DNA of 64,000 nucleotides, from the NCBI GenBank assembly GCA_015501585.1, contig JADNRY010000012.1:248001-312000 (forward strand), read 5' to 3'. Source of the stretch: Rhodocollybia butyracea. Taxonomy: Eukaryota > Basidiomycota > Agaricomycetes > Agaricales > Omphalotaceae. The position numbers and the translations under genes are program-made. Positions 10,204 to 21,422 of this stretch are shown here, piece by piece. Numbering within the stretch: position 1 is the first letter of the stretch; each line of letters starts with the position of its first letter. The notes beneath the pieces were generated by a model. That model was not told the origin of the DNA. It made no database searches and saw only the letters and a list, made by a program, of their open reading frames with translations.

Positions 10204-11214
10204 ATGCCCAAAGAGACCACCAAAGCCAAAGTGAGAATCCTATACTGGTTTTTCCCTTCAACTCTTCTTCAATCGTTGTGTTTTTTTCGCTATTGGGGTT
10301 GCTTTCGTTGTCTCACTGCTGCAACGCGTGATCTTGTTGAATGGCCGCTCATATGTTGAAAAAAAAGTCGGATAATTTCCCGGTTTGGAAGGCATTGGTT
10401 GAATTTTTGAATCTGGGCGTGTTTATCCCTTCCATCCCCCGTTCCATCGCTGCATATGCCTGTGAACATCGTAGGCATGACCTTTTGGTCTCAGAGCTCA
10501 TCGTTGCCCACGATGATGAAATGTATATGGTCGCCAGCAGCATCTGACGCCTTTTCACTTCTCGCTTGGCCTTCCTCACCCCTTCAGTAACGCTGTTCGC
10601 ATCCATCGTTCTGAAGCACCGTTTGTCTGTCGTGGTCTACATTGAACACCTTTTCCCATCGTTTACTCGTCACTTGAGGCCATTGATTCTGACATTCCCT
10701 GTCTGCAGCGCAAGACCGCCGAGAAGTCTGAAAAGGCTCCTCGCAAAGCGAAGAAGGACCCCAAGGCCCCGAAACGTGCTCTCTCTGCATACATGTTCTT
10801 CAGTTCAGATTGGCGTGAAAGAATCAGAGCTGAGAACCCCGAGGCTGGCTTTGGTATGGCATGTTCCCTTCCTGCGTCTATTGCTCTAATCACGTTTCTC
10901 TTTGCAGGTGAGATCGGAAAGCTGCTTGGTGCCAAATGGAAGGAGCTCGATGACGAAGAGAAGAAGGTTCGTCATTGCTGTAATTGCCGTTCTCATTCGC
11001 TTGCTTATGTGTTGTTCTTCAGCCATATGTGGAGCAGGCTGCAAAAGATAAGGAACGAGCTGAAGACGAAAAAACTGCATATGATGTTAGTCTCTTTCTT
11101 GTCAATGTGCATATGTTCTTATACTGACGTACGTTTCAGAACAAGAAGAATAGTGCTGGTAGCGGCGGTAGTGGTGCCGAGGAAGCCGGAAACGACGAAG
11201 AAGATGACGACTGA
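10204..11214 (+). CDS. NHP6: HMG-box chromatin protein, NHP6 type
   Basis: Small non-histone HMGB protein that bends DNA and assists the FACT complex. Exons 10204-10230, 10709-10853, 10908-10966, 11023-11085 and 11140-11214 give 122 residues. The order is classic: a basic arm ([20 protein letters not shown]), then a single HMG box with [49 protein letters not shown] split over exons, and an acidic/Ser-Gly tail ending EEDDD. The first coding exon is only 9 codons and is followed by a 478-bp intron, long compared with the 50-60 bp norm here. All phases agree. Confidence 0.95.
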
Positions 11215-12158
11215 AAGCGTTCTGTTGCTTCATGTTGTTGTACACAATGATGATATATCTTTCGCTCGTTATATTTCCTGCCCTCGTATCCTTTTCACTT
11301 CGCTCACCTTCGCTTCTGACTGCTCTGCCCTAACTTAGTATCATATCCCTGTCTTCTTTGTCAGACTTCTTCAGCTTACCGTACCTTTTTTCCGGAAGGT
11401 TTTCCTCTTTATTTTATTCGCTCTTCATATCAAGTCCAAGTTTCATATCTCTGTTTGTACTGTATGTGCTAATACTTATTTAGTATTGCCGAATGGTCAT
11501 ACCCTGTGCTACATATGTTAACTACTGTATAAAGTCCGATTTCTCGTTCGCCGTCGTTGCCACCGTCATCTGTACAGGTACAGATGCTATGCGTTCAGCA
11601 GGAGACGCGTGGCTTGGCACGCGTTCCGTTATGATGAATGGTCTACTCATACTATGCTATTGGACGCTTTGACCGAATAAAATGAGAATTGTTGCTGGTA
11701 GTAGGTGGACCAATAGAGAGTTTCTTGTGCGTATAAAGCGGTTGTCACCTGGAAAAAGTAAGTGTTGCCGGGTGATTACAGCGATGAACAAGTAACATGG
11801 GGCAGTCGGAGGGGAAGTAGAATTAACCATGTTGTTCCCCTGTTTAACTAGTCGTTTCTTTTTGACGCTGTTAATCAGCCGTGTCGGCGAACTTAAAGGA
11901 CTGGCTCTTAAATTTCAATCTAATCAACAAGGCGCCATTTTGTTCGCCACGAGAAGTTAGGTAGACACGGGAGAGCACGGGAGCCGTCCTGAAGCGTCCT
12001 GAAGACAGCGACGACTCCCTGAGCGGATAGATTAGCGCGGAGCAGGGTTACTTTAATACAATGTTCGTATGTCCATGATAAGATACAGAGAAAAGGGTGT
12101 AGGAGGGAGGGTAGCGCAGAATACACCAAAATGGCTTGTAAGTAACTACGTGTGTCCA

Positions 12159-12265
12159 CAGTCAAGTTAGAAAATAGGGAAAACTTGTAATGAGAAGATT
12201 TACCTGAGGGCTCGCAGTCAAGTTAGACAAGGGGAAAACTTGAGACTACTGCGGCCCTCAGGTAG
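12159..12265. repeat. Duplicated CAGTCAAGTTAGA..GGGAAAACTTG unit inside a hairpin
   Basis: The unit CAGTCAAGTTAGA, 4-6 variable bases, then GGGAAAACTTG occurs at 12159-12187 and again at 12214-12242. The second copy is flanked by an imperfect inverted repeat: TACCTGAGGGCTCGCAGT at 12201-12218 pairs with ACTGCGGCCCTCAGGTA at 12248-12264. An inner CAAGTT/AACTTG stem lies at 12217-12242. The whole could form a cruciform of about 64 nt. Confidence 0.6.
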
Positions 12266-12290
12266 GTAGGTAGGTAGGTAGGTAGGTAGG
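12261..12290 (+). repeat. (GGTA)n microsatellite
   Basis: Seven and a half perfect copies of GGTA directly abutting the right arm of the 12.2 kb hairpin. Confidence 0.95.
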
Positions 12291-12756
12291 TTTAACCGGC
12301 GCGGTCCCATTTAGAAACAGCCGGGTTCCACGCAACACATATCGCGCCTAGATATATGTGCCGTGGGCATCTAACCTCAACATTGCAGGAGTATAAGTAA
12401 TTAAGGAAAAACATGAGTAATGAGAAATCAAATAAACATTCAATTTGAAAGTGCCGGGGCATGAGCTCGAACCGATGGAAAGGAGAACGGGGTCTTAGGC
12501 GCGCTGAGCGTACACTGACCATCGGTGAGTGAAGTGCTGCAGTGAGCATGAGGCTGAGAACACTTACCTCGTTGATTAGATTTTTGTAAACTCACAACTT
12601 TAAATCCAACTGAACACGTATTCAGGACAAATGTAACTAGACAAAAAGTTGCCCTTCAAGTCTACAATAAACAAAATTATTACCGGTCGGAGGTTTTGAA
12701 CTTTGAGATGTTTAACGATGTTGGGATATACCTCTGTAACTTTGTTCTAAACCACC

Positions 12757-13269
12757 ATGCCGCGCGCTTCGAAAAAGCGACGTTTCTCAGATGCCGACTA
12801 TCGACCTTCTGGATCGGTTCGAAAAAAGCTGAGGCAGAGAAGCCCATCTCCGCCACCTAATCTGGCTACATCTTCTTCAGTGGGTACTAATAGGGGTGCT
12901 GACACGGACTTGTATGCTCCTGTTCTTGATATGCCTATCAGCAGTGCTCCAGCCTCACCACACTTTGATAATGATGAACCAGACACGCCTATCCCTTTGC
13001 TCAACCTCCAGCCCCTCCCAGATATTACACCTGCTACTCCCAGGCATGCTCAAGTCAGCCCTGGTCAGCCACAGACCCCTATGTCGGTGCTACTGAGTAC
13101 TCCAACCCACTTGCGCGGCCGTCCTCGCGTACGACGCGCACATCGTAATCCCCTGGCTAATACGATTACCGACCTGAGTCATGCACCTATACAGTGGGAA
13201 GACAGACAGGCCGAAATCCAGAGGCTCAAAGCAGCTACCAAAGGTTCTCAGGAGCTCAACACAGATTAA
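12757..13269 (+). CDS. Hypothetical disordered Pro/Ser-rich protein
   Basis: A single open frame of 170 residues beginning MPRASKKRRFSD, which is a plausible nuclear localisation signal, followed by KKLRQRSPSPPP and long Pro/Ser/Thr-rich sequence with an Arg patch (RGRPRVRRAHRNP) at about residues 120-133. No domain is recognised and no repeats are seen. Coding status rests on length, ATG context and a protein-like composition only. The frame stops in the repetitive 13.27 kb region without an obvious intron, so a longer gene structure is possible. Confidence 0.35.
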   Translation: MPRASKKRRFSDADYRPSGSVRKKLRQRSPSPPPNLATSSSVGTNRGADTDLYAPVLDMPISSAPASPHFDNDEPDTPIPLLNLQPLPDITPATPRHAQVSPGQPQTPMSVLLSTPTHLRGRPRVRRAHRNPLANTITDLSHAPIQWEDRQAEIQRLKAATKGSQELNTD

Positions 13270-13882
13270 GTTCCAGTCTGTCAGGAGCAAAATCACATCA
13301 CCACTCGACAGCAGGGACTGGTTCGAGTCTACAGATTATCGGATCTACACATGCATTATTATAGTAGCTACTAGTATCCGTCCTCTTTCCTGGATCCTCA
13401 TCTTTACCTGTTCTTTGGTATTCTTGTCTGCGGCTCTCTGTATTGTATCCCTTTTATCTCATACTGCAAATATTCTTCATTGCGCTTTCTTTTCAAGTTT
13501 ACACAAAGTACAATAAGTAATACGGTCAGCTGTGCGCCAAGTAACAGCGGTCACGTGCAGCTCCTTGCCTTTGTCCCAAAGTGGAACACAAAAAACTCAT
13601 TGTTCTTTCTTTTGTACTCGCTTATAGTTACGTTGTCTCTATAGAATGGACCAGCTAAAACGTGTTCGATGTCCCAAAGACTTCAGCTTCTTTCCCTTTC
13701 CCCCACCACTCTGATCGTCGACTGAGTCGCGAGCAGTTTCTCGTTTCTCCAACGTCTAGACTTGACGTATACGCTCATTAACGACTTGACTTGCTCATCA
13801 GATTCTGTGCTTGCCTGGTCGCTTGCATCAACTCCTAGTCTCCTTTTAATTCCTCTCAAAAGCAACAGAAACAATCTTCACA
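13270..13882. other. Intergenic, no gene found
   Basis: About 610 bp. It contains a GGTTCGAGTCT stretch near 13319 that matches a pol III B box alone, with no tRNA fold around it, and a pyrimidine-rich leader before 13883. Confidence 0.5.
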
Positions 13883-14904
13883 ATGCTGCCTCCTCGCGCT
13901 TGTAAGTACCTCAAACCTTCCTCACATTCCCCGTTAACTTTGTGTGTAGATGTCTTCATTGGTCTCAACATCATCCGTGCTCTGAGTATTATCGCTCTGA
14001 TCCTTGTCTTTGCAAGCAATATCGTTACTTTGGTACACGATGTTGAAGCGGTTAACCGATTTATGGCGGCCAAAGCCAGTGACTCGTCGAGTTCGAGTAA
14101 TTCGACGATAACGGATATGCTCAATTGTGACTATATCGAGTGAGTACGGATGGTCATGTACAGTACGCAGATACTTATCATCGATTCAGAGACAGCACAG
14201 TACCTAACCAGCCTGCTGGAATCTTCTGGGCTGTCCTCAACAGGCTGTTGATCATCGGACAGACAGTCGTGCTGGTATTGTCGGAATTGGGCTGGCCCTC
14301 GGCGTTCTTCAACCGATTCTTTCCCGTGCTTGGAAAGGACTTTGGTCTCGGTGCCCTTGGTGTCATACAATGCTTGCAAGTCTTAGTTTTCCTCTTTGAA
14401 AACAGAGATTGATTTTCCTTTCAGGATCGGCGCTGCCATCTTATCTCACTTTGTTGATGATTTTACTCTCGTCTCAGCCTTCTTCCTCTTCTCCATTGGT
14501 TGCCTCAACATCTTTGTTGGACTTGTCTTCCGTCAGGGTGCTAAATCCAAACGCTCTGTCACCTCCTGGCGCGAACACGCCAAAAGTGCGCTTCCAACCC
14601 ATGTAGCAGGAGTAGATGTGCGTCCGATGATGTCTAATGCCCCATCGTTTGTTTCGCATGCTTTTGGCAAAGACAAGGAAAGGAATTCCACTGCGTCGGA
14701 GAGTTCAGAAAGTAGTGGGACCAGTAGATTGGATGGACTCGGATTCGGAAGGCAGGGAGAGAAAGCTGCTGCCATGAAAGGTTCGTTCTCCTGGAAATGC
14801 TAACCTTCCAAATACTAAATTTGCTTGCAGGCTACTTTATCTCGAAACCCGTCGAGTCTCTTCCCCGCTATGCTCCCAAATCAGCTGGTAGTAGCTCTGA
14901 TTAG
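13883..14904 (+). CDS. Four-helix membrane protein, DUF7598-like
   Basis: Five exons (13883-13901, 13950-14139, 14190-14375, 14425-14780, 14831-14904) encode 274 residues. Four hydrophobic segments are clear: residues about 8-30 (VFIGLNIIRALSIIALILVF), about 80-100 (FWAVLNRLLIIGQTVVLVLS), about 120-140 (GLGALGVIQCLIGAAIL) and about 147-167 (FTLVSAFFLFSIGCLNIFVG). A cytosolic Ser-rich tail follows. The pattern TVPNQPAGIFWAVLNRLL and VDDFTLVSAFFLFSIGCLN is one I associate with an uncharacterised basidiomycete family (DUF7598). The third intron uses a GC donor (TT|GCAAGT); no GT donor there keeps frame. Function unknown. Confidence 0.85.
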
Positions 14905-15305
14905 TTGATAAAGATTTTTTATTTCTCGAACTTTGGACGTACTGTCATGAACGCTCACGATTACAATTGCATATTACCATCGTATCTAATTTTGTTCTCC
15001 TAAATGCTGTAGCAATAGACAAAATGCTTTCCCCTGTAGACGCCCGAGTTCCGTCCGAATACGGATTTCTCCTGTCTGATCTATAACACAACTTGCTTTT
15101 ATTCATTCTTGAAAACTTTGAACAGTCAATCAGGACTTGGGAATTCCGTGCGTTTGTCCTGCAACTCCGTCAAAGAGATGTTTCAATTTCCATTATCGTG
15201 GATCAGCTTTCGACGACACTAAAATATTGGAAAACTTAAGGTGAGTACTGAGCTTTACAGCTTTATGAATTAAAATTAATCAGGCCACGCAGTTGCGCTG
15301 TTTAA
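14905..15305. other. Intergenic between two plus-strand genes
   Basis: About 400 bp containing the 3' UTR of the membrane protein and the leader of the tuberin N-terminal gene. A GTGAGT..CAG sequence at 15241-15285 could be a 5' UTR intron. No other feature is seen. Confidence 0.45.
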
Positions 15306-17392
15306 ATGGCCCCTCAGGATGGAGACAGTCTCAAACTTCGGCCAAGAGCAAACACGACGACGACGGCATTTTCTTCGTTCTCTGCAGCATGGCGCAAACC
15401 AAAAGTCGAAACTCTAGCCACACCCTTGGCTCCGTTATCTGTTGACGAACTCATTCAATCTCTGTTGCCTCCTGCAGTCCCTGGCCTGGCAAATGCTCGT
15501 GCACTTGCCAGTGCACTGTGTACATATTCTCCACTTCCTCGCCACACAGCGCTTATGCCTGTTTTGGGTGCCTTATGTGCTTCAGATGCTCCGGTTCCGC
15601 TTCAGGCAGCCGGTTTCGATATGTTGTCTGCGTATTGGGAAAATAGCGAAGCAAAAAGTCTTGAATTAGCTGACAGGATGTCGTATTTTGCCCTGTTCAC
15701 TGGTCAGGCAGCGGCTACGTGGAGTACAGAGCTCTGGGAGCCCAAGTTCAAGGCGCTGAGGGCGATAACAAAGTTTGGTATAGATATTCTAGGCATCGAA
15801 GTCCAGTTCTTCAACGTGCTTAAACTTTGGATCATGGACGCGTTTGAGGATCTCTTTGTGCTCGATCCTAACGAACGCGCTGAACGGGCCGAGAGGGAAC
15901 GAAGTATCGAAATACTCTCTGCCTTCTTGAATTCTGTTATTGACAACCCAGAAATCATGGCTCGCATCACAGAGGAAGAGTTTATGGCTGTATTGGAGTT
16001 TTATGGGAATATGATTGACCATTGTATCGATCAGCCCCCCAGGCCCACATCCCCCAGTTCAGCTGTCGAACCAAGACCCACATACCAACATCACAGACAG
16101 CAGTCTTCTATGTCCATAAACTCACTACCTTCTCCGACATTTTCCAGCCCTCCTCCCCCACCTGTCATGAAGCAGCCGGTCGACATCGCTGTCTCATTGT
16201 ACATTACTCACCTAACCAAACAGCTGAAACAGCTGCCTTCCGCCTCTCTCGCTGTTATCCTTCCACTTCTCTTCCGTGCTCTAGCGAGTTGTGCTTCTCC
16301 CCTCGCCCGTCTTACTGTCATGTCCTCCCGCAACGCCGGTAAACGTTCGAACGTCGAAGACCAAATTAGTGATACTCTCAACTCCCTCCTCTCAGGACCC
16401 TACTCCACCACTTGCCTCCGTATCCTCCAACAGAGCCTCTACCCACCAATCGTCGAGGACACCTCCCTGAAACCCAAAGACGTACAAATGGCGATACAAA
16501 CATCATTCGGTGCCTTTCGCAGTCTGAGAGAATATATTCGTCGAACCTTATCTACGAGACTTGCGAGGGCATATATTTCTAAGGAGAGCGCGACGGGATA
16601 TTCGCATTCGGGCGCTCCAACGCATTTGGATCTGTCGAGGGATATGTTGGAGCGCGCGTGGCCCAAAGCTGAGGGGTCTTCGTCTGGTTTGACGGGTTCT
16701 GCTAACGGATGGGACGCAGCGAGGTTTAAAAAATCATTGGCGGGAAGTACTCATGCCTGGGTTGAGTTTTGGTATACTTATAGTGACCCAGCTGGTGAGG
16801 AGACAACGTGGGTGAAAGAAGGAAAGGAAAGAGTTCTAGAGGAAATTGCGGGGATATTAAAAGATGTGGTACAGGAGATCGAGTCAAGAGAAGAGGTAAT
16901 TCTGAAGCTGGATGAGGAAGAGGCCCGGACGGTTGGCGAAACGTTGTTCCAGCTGGCAGGATATGTGTTGGTTCTCAAGTAAGTCATCTGTCTATATGAC
17001 TCAACTCCAGCTGCAATCCATTTTACAGAAATCCTGACGGTACGCCCTATATAATGCCCCTCTCACAACCTTCGAGTGCTGCAACGCCCTTCCTCCGTTC
17101 ACTCTGTCTTCTCCTCGCTCTCGACCACACAACCATAATCCTTTCTCCACCATTGTCAACTACCCTCTTACGCGTTTCCTCTCACCTCTTCGACTCTGAT
17201 ACTGCGAAATTACCGGAGATTATGAGGGAGAATCTATCTCCCACTTCGCCCGAGTGGCTGGAAAATTGGAAGGAGCTGCTAGAGAGCCCTCTTGCGATGA
17301 ATAGTCGCAAGGCGCTGACAAGAAAAGCAATGATGAAAGTGTTGGTCAGTACGTATGAGGATGTAAAGGATTTGAGAGGGGTGATTGTATGA
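15306..17392 (+). CDS. TSC2: Tuberin (TSC2) amino-terminal half, separate gene piece
   Basis: Two exons (15306-16978, 17029-17392), 678 residues. The sequence is all-helical and HEAT-like. WEPKFKALRAITKFGIDILG and the following FFNVLKLWI match the tuberin N-terminal (DUF3384) pattern in which a helix KALT-NGR-I is followed by a Trp-containing helix; a Pro/Ser-rich loop at about 245-290 interrupts it. The last helix, RKALTRKAMMKVLVSTYEDV, reads straight on into the first helix of the 26296-29677 gene (YRRPLANLVFEF), just as one continuous repeat does in intact tuberins. The frame ends four codons after that point (VIV then stop). In TSC1-TSC2 complexes this half contacts hamartin. It lacks any GAP domain. 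Family assignment is inferred, strengthened by the matching partner half. Confidence 0.7.
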
Positions 17393-18094
17393 GTGGGAGG
17401 CGTCTGCAAGCCATGACCCCAATGAAGAAGATGAAGAAGCATCTTGGTATTGTACGTAATTTTTTGCACACAAGTACACTTTGCTTCTCTGTAGTGCTAA
17501 GTTTTGCTACTATTGTTATGACCAAGTAACAATGATTTGAAACAGGCCCCGAATCGCTTTACAGAATATGACTTCACGTAACTGAAAGCTCAGTCACCCA
17601 GATAGCAGGCTTAACTCTCGAAGGAAAGGTACACGTAGTTGACTGAACACGTTGTACAACATGTTATTCAAACAAGAACAGTGAGAGTAGGTGTGGATTC
17701 ATGGCGTAACCGCACCTCGCCGCACTAGCCAAAACTGCGCCTTAGGTGGCTGATCCAGCATCCTTCGTATGATAAGTACCGGAGAAGTAGTCGAATACAT
17801 CGGCTGCAAAAAAGGTTTAGTAAGTTGGAGTGCAATGGTCAGAAATTAAGTTCGTCGATATCCGAGCCACATGTTGTCAAAGGCAAATTCTTGACACCCT
17901 TTAGTAGTTGAGATCATCCGGATTCCGAACTGCAAGGAACTTCAATCTGAGCATCAATACATACGTATATTGCGGGGACCGCGCCGGTTCTTCTTTCCTT
18001 TCTTACTAATGCCGCAACAGATGCCGGATGACGAACTCAAATCGGGACCGTGGGCGCTTAAGTTCTTGACTTGCTCCTTTCATACGCGTTCTAC
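17393..18094. other. Non-coding flank at the left side of the TSC2 split
   Basis: About 700 bp between the stop of the tuberin N-half and the Zn2Cys6 gene. No open frame, no terminal inverted repeat and no recombinase or transposase trace were seen. An A8/T8 region lies slightly downstream in the next gene's first intron (18184-18200). Confidence 0.5.
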
Positions 18095-21000
18095 ATGACG
18101 ACAGCTAATGACTCTTCAAAAGAATCCAGGGCTTCAACGCGAAAATCGCAGGCATGTGATGCCTGTCGTGCAAGGAAGAGTGCGTTTTTTTTAAAAAAAA
18201 TTAGTATCATATCGTGCTGATTGTGAAATTGGAAATCAATAGTTAAATGTGAGGCCCCGATGCCAGGTCAACCGTGCTCAGGATGCCGTAGTGCTGAACT
18301 AGAGTGCAAATTTACTTACACACGCAAAGTACGCAGCTTTGTACTTTTATGAGTTCCGGTTGACCTATATAAAACTTAGAAACGACGACCCAATCTCGCA
18401 CCTCGTTCACGGAACTACGGGGTCGATACTGCCCAAGTTCTAGTCGACAACATCATATCTTCTTTGGATGAATATTCTATACCTCAAGATCCCGACAGCG
18501 TTCGGGAAATGCTCATATCCTTGGCCAAATACGCTCGGTCGCTCGAGATACGAATAAATCGATCATCTAAGCTGGGATCAACAGCAGATCTACCGCTTGT
18601 AATCAGAGACTCCAGCGGATCGCCTCACTGCAGGAACAAGCTTACTTCTCCCAATCCAGGGACATTATCAGAGACCTCTGACAAGGAGGAAAGTGATGAG
18701 GATCTCTTGCAGGACTTCAGGACGCTGTCAATCGGTACGCAGGAACGCCATTTTGGCAGAAGCAGTAATTATTTGTTTCTGCACTCGGCGATGGAATACA
18801 GAGGTGACCAGATGGCAGCGAAGGGTAATGATCCGTACAAGCAGCAAATCGAGGTTGTGATGAGGCCCGAGATGTGGGTCACTGATATTGTGAGTTGTTT
18901 AACTACGCAATCAAACTTTTCTGACCTAAACTCAAGTGGAAATGGGCACCTGAGCCGCCTACACCTACCTACACCTTCCCACCGAACGATTTGCTTTTTG
19001 TTCTCATCGACATTTACTTCCATGAAATCTCCCCGTACTACTTTCCTCTTTTGCACAGACCTACGTTCGAGCGGTCTGTGTTGGCGGGTCACCACCTTGC
19101 TGATTCTAACTTTGGCGCCGTGGTACTGGCAGTGTGTGCGCTGGCTTCTAGACATTCAGACGATCCGCGCAATAAAATCAATCCCACCGATTACGAACAG
19201 TTAGCAGGATGGAAATGGTTCCGCCAAATTCAACTCGTCCGGCCTAGCTTTGTTGACACAACCTCTATTCATGAACTTCAGCTGTATTGTGTATGTCAAT
19301 CTCCCTTGTCTCACAAGTCATATCCTAAATTTCGCTTCAGCTTGCATGTTCTTTCTTGAGTTCAACTACAGTTGCTGATGCCTGCTGGCCTTTGGTCGGA
19401 CTTGGCCTCCGATTAGCTCAAGAACGGGGCATTCATCGCTCGAAACCGGGTAAACCCCGCACTCCAGAAAGCGAACAATGGCTCCGGGCATTCTGGTGCT
19501 TGAACGGGCTTGATATTCTTATTGGCTCATCCCTCGGGCGACCGCTTGCAACAACGGCAAATGAGTGAGTGCGTGAATTATTGACTAGGCTGTTGAACAA
19601 CTCAAGTTTATTTCTTTTCTTTCTCAGCTTTGATGTTGATCAGATAGCAGAATGTGACGACGAGTACTGGGACAGTTCCACGGCTGCCTTTGTTCAACCG
19701 CCCGCAAAGCCATCGGCTTTATCTTTTGGGGTCTATCTTAACAAGCTTCTACAAATAGCTGCTTCCATTCAGCGAACCATTGTCAGTATCATTGGTTGAA
19801 CATTCAACATCTTGCTAAACTTTTCCATGAACAGTATGCTGTCAAGCGCCCAAATTCGGACGAGTTTACATCCAAGGCAGCCAACAAAGGTGCTATCGAA
19901 TGGAACCAGCGCCAAGTTATCAAACATGATTCTGCTCTGAATGAATGGCTGGACTCACTGCCCGAAAACTGTAAGTTTCTGATAACTCTGTGCTCAATCT
20001 CTCGCTAATTTATCTGTAGTGCGCTGGGATCCTCATCGGGGTGATGCTGTATTTTTCAGTCAGTCCGTGATGCTCCACACCACCTTCTACTTTGTTCAAA
20101 CGACTCTACACAAAAAATTTGTTATGAAGGTTGCCAAGCCTCTTAATGCTGCGTCCAATTCTGGATCCAGTCCCGAATCAGCGACATCGACCAACACCGC
20201 CAGCTCGAAGGCTCACAAGACTTTTGAAAGCCTTGAGATGAGGATGAGTTTCCCATCTCTGGCTGTCTGTGCCAACGCAGCTCGCTGTTCAGTAAACATA
20301 TCACAAGCACACCATCGACGTGGGTTACCTCCTCTTGGAAGTCTATACCTTAACCTTTTGGCGAACACCGCTGGTATCCTTCTTGTGGCGCTCTGGCGAA
20401 GCAAGCACTCGACTGGAGCTGGATCGGCTGCATCAAGGAAGGAGCATTCTGATCTACAGAAGTGCTTTGCGATACTGACAAGTTATGAGAGACGAAATCA
20501 GTCATCTGGAAGGATAGTGTGAGTCCTAGATCGATGAGTTTACGTTTACACTGACTCTGTCGTAAAGCGACAAATTTAGCGCCCTGGCCAAATCGGAGGA
20601 GCTTGACACCGTCCCTGAGCCTCCTCATCCCAGCCGCAAGCGTAGGTCAGATGACGCCGAACTGGACACAGACACACCAAGTAGCTGGTCCGCGTCTCCG
20701 AGTTCACTTAGCTCAGGTTCGTTAGGAATCCCGAGCCAAGCTATGCTTCAGGACTTTGGAGCCACAGGGACTATCACGTCGGGGTCGCAATCTGCCTCAA
20801 CCAACACTACTCTGCCGTCGTTCGATGATGCAAGGACACAACCGGTTGGTTCTGCTCATTCAAGTAATTTAATGTGGTCGAGTCCTGAGTTCGGTATGAT
20901 TGCTAGTCCGAATGGGACCCTTGGAGAGATCTCCGCCCACGACGTGTTTGGAGTTGAACCGGTACCCGTTCTCGCTTTTGACCCAGAAGCTATTCGAAAT

Positions 21001-21242
21001 CAGACTCGACCACTGGAAAATAGCGAGCTAAGGAATGGGCTCTTTGATGGCGAGTAACAGCCTTTTCAAATGTCATACGTGAAACTCAATAGATATATAT
21101 AGAATTGTACCAATTCCCAGAAAATTCGAATGGTACTAACGCGATTGGTTTCAATTTCGATGATAACATCGACCTCGATGATTGGACCTTGTTTATGAGA
21201 AATGTCGACGATGCATTATTTGAAGTTGGGGTCGGACGTTAG
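18095..21242 (+). CDS. Zn2Cys6 transcription factor with fungal-specific TF domain
   Basis: Gal4-class nuclear regulator. Ten exons (18095-18179, 18243-18328, 18380-18889, 18937-19290, 19341-19564, 19628-19781, 19835-19970, 20020-20518, 20568-21049, 21121-21242) give 883 residues. The binuclear cluster CDACRARKIKCEAP..CSGCRSAELECKF is split by intron 1 as is common. The middle-homology (fungal-TF, PF04082-like) domain runs from about residue 225, with YFPLLHRPTFE, ADACWPLVGLGLRLAQERGIH and WLRAFWCLNGLDILIGSSLGRP. The C-terminus is Ser/Asn-rich and ends in an acidic region (FNFDDNIDLDDW). The last intron needs a GC donor (G|GCGAGT at 21050); if it is not used, the protein stops at 21057. Target genes are unknown, but it neighbours an aldolase and a ribokinase. 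Confidence 0.88.
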
Positions 21243-21422
21243 AACTTAGAAGGGTTTTGCGGAACGAGGTGAATGTCAAACGAGTAACCCCAGATTTTTT
21301 TTGAGTCCGAATAATGCCTTACATAAGTATTGTATATTATCAGATAATCTCTCTTGTGAGCATGTTAATTTGATGAAAGACTGGAACTCCATTAATCTAA
21401 GTACAATAAATCCGTGGTGTAA

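Larger units (their letters stand above)
11215..12756. other. Intergenic with repeats, no gene found
   Basis: About 1.5 kb. The first 400 bp look like NHP6 3' UTR and terminator (T-rich, several polyA-like sites). The middle holds a partial sequence duplication and strong hairpin (12159-12265), a GGTA microsatellite (12261-12290) and a degenerate tRNA-like stretch on the minus strand (about 12445-12535). No coding sequence is supported. Confidence 0.55.

Noticed and set aside
12445..12535. Functional tRNA gene on the minus strand
   Set aside because: The T-stem and acceptor stem do not pair; only box-like motifs remain, so it is listed as a possible SINE or relic.
13310..13345. GGTTCGAGTCT as part of a tRNA gene
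   Set aside because: No matching A box, acceptor stem or anticodon arm upstream.
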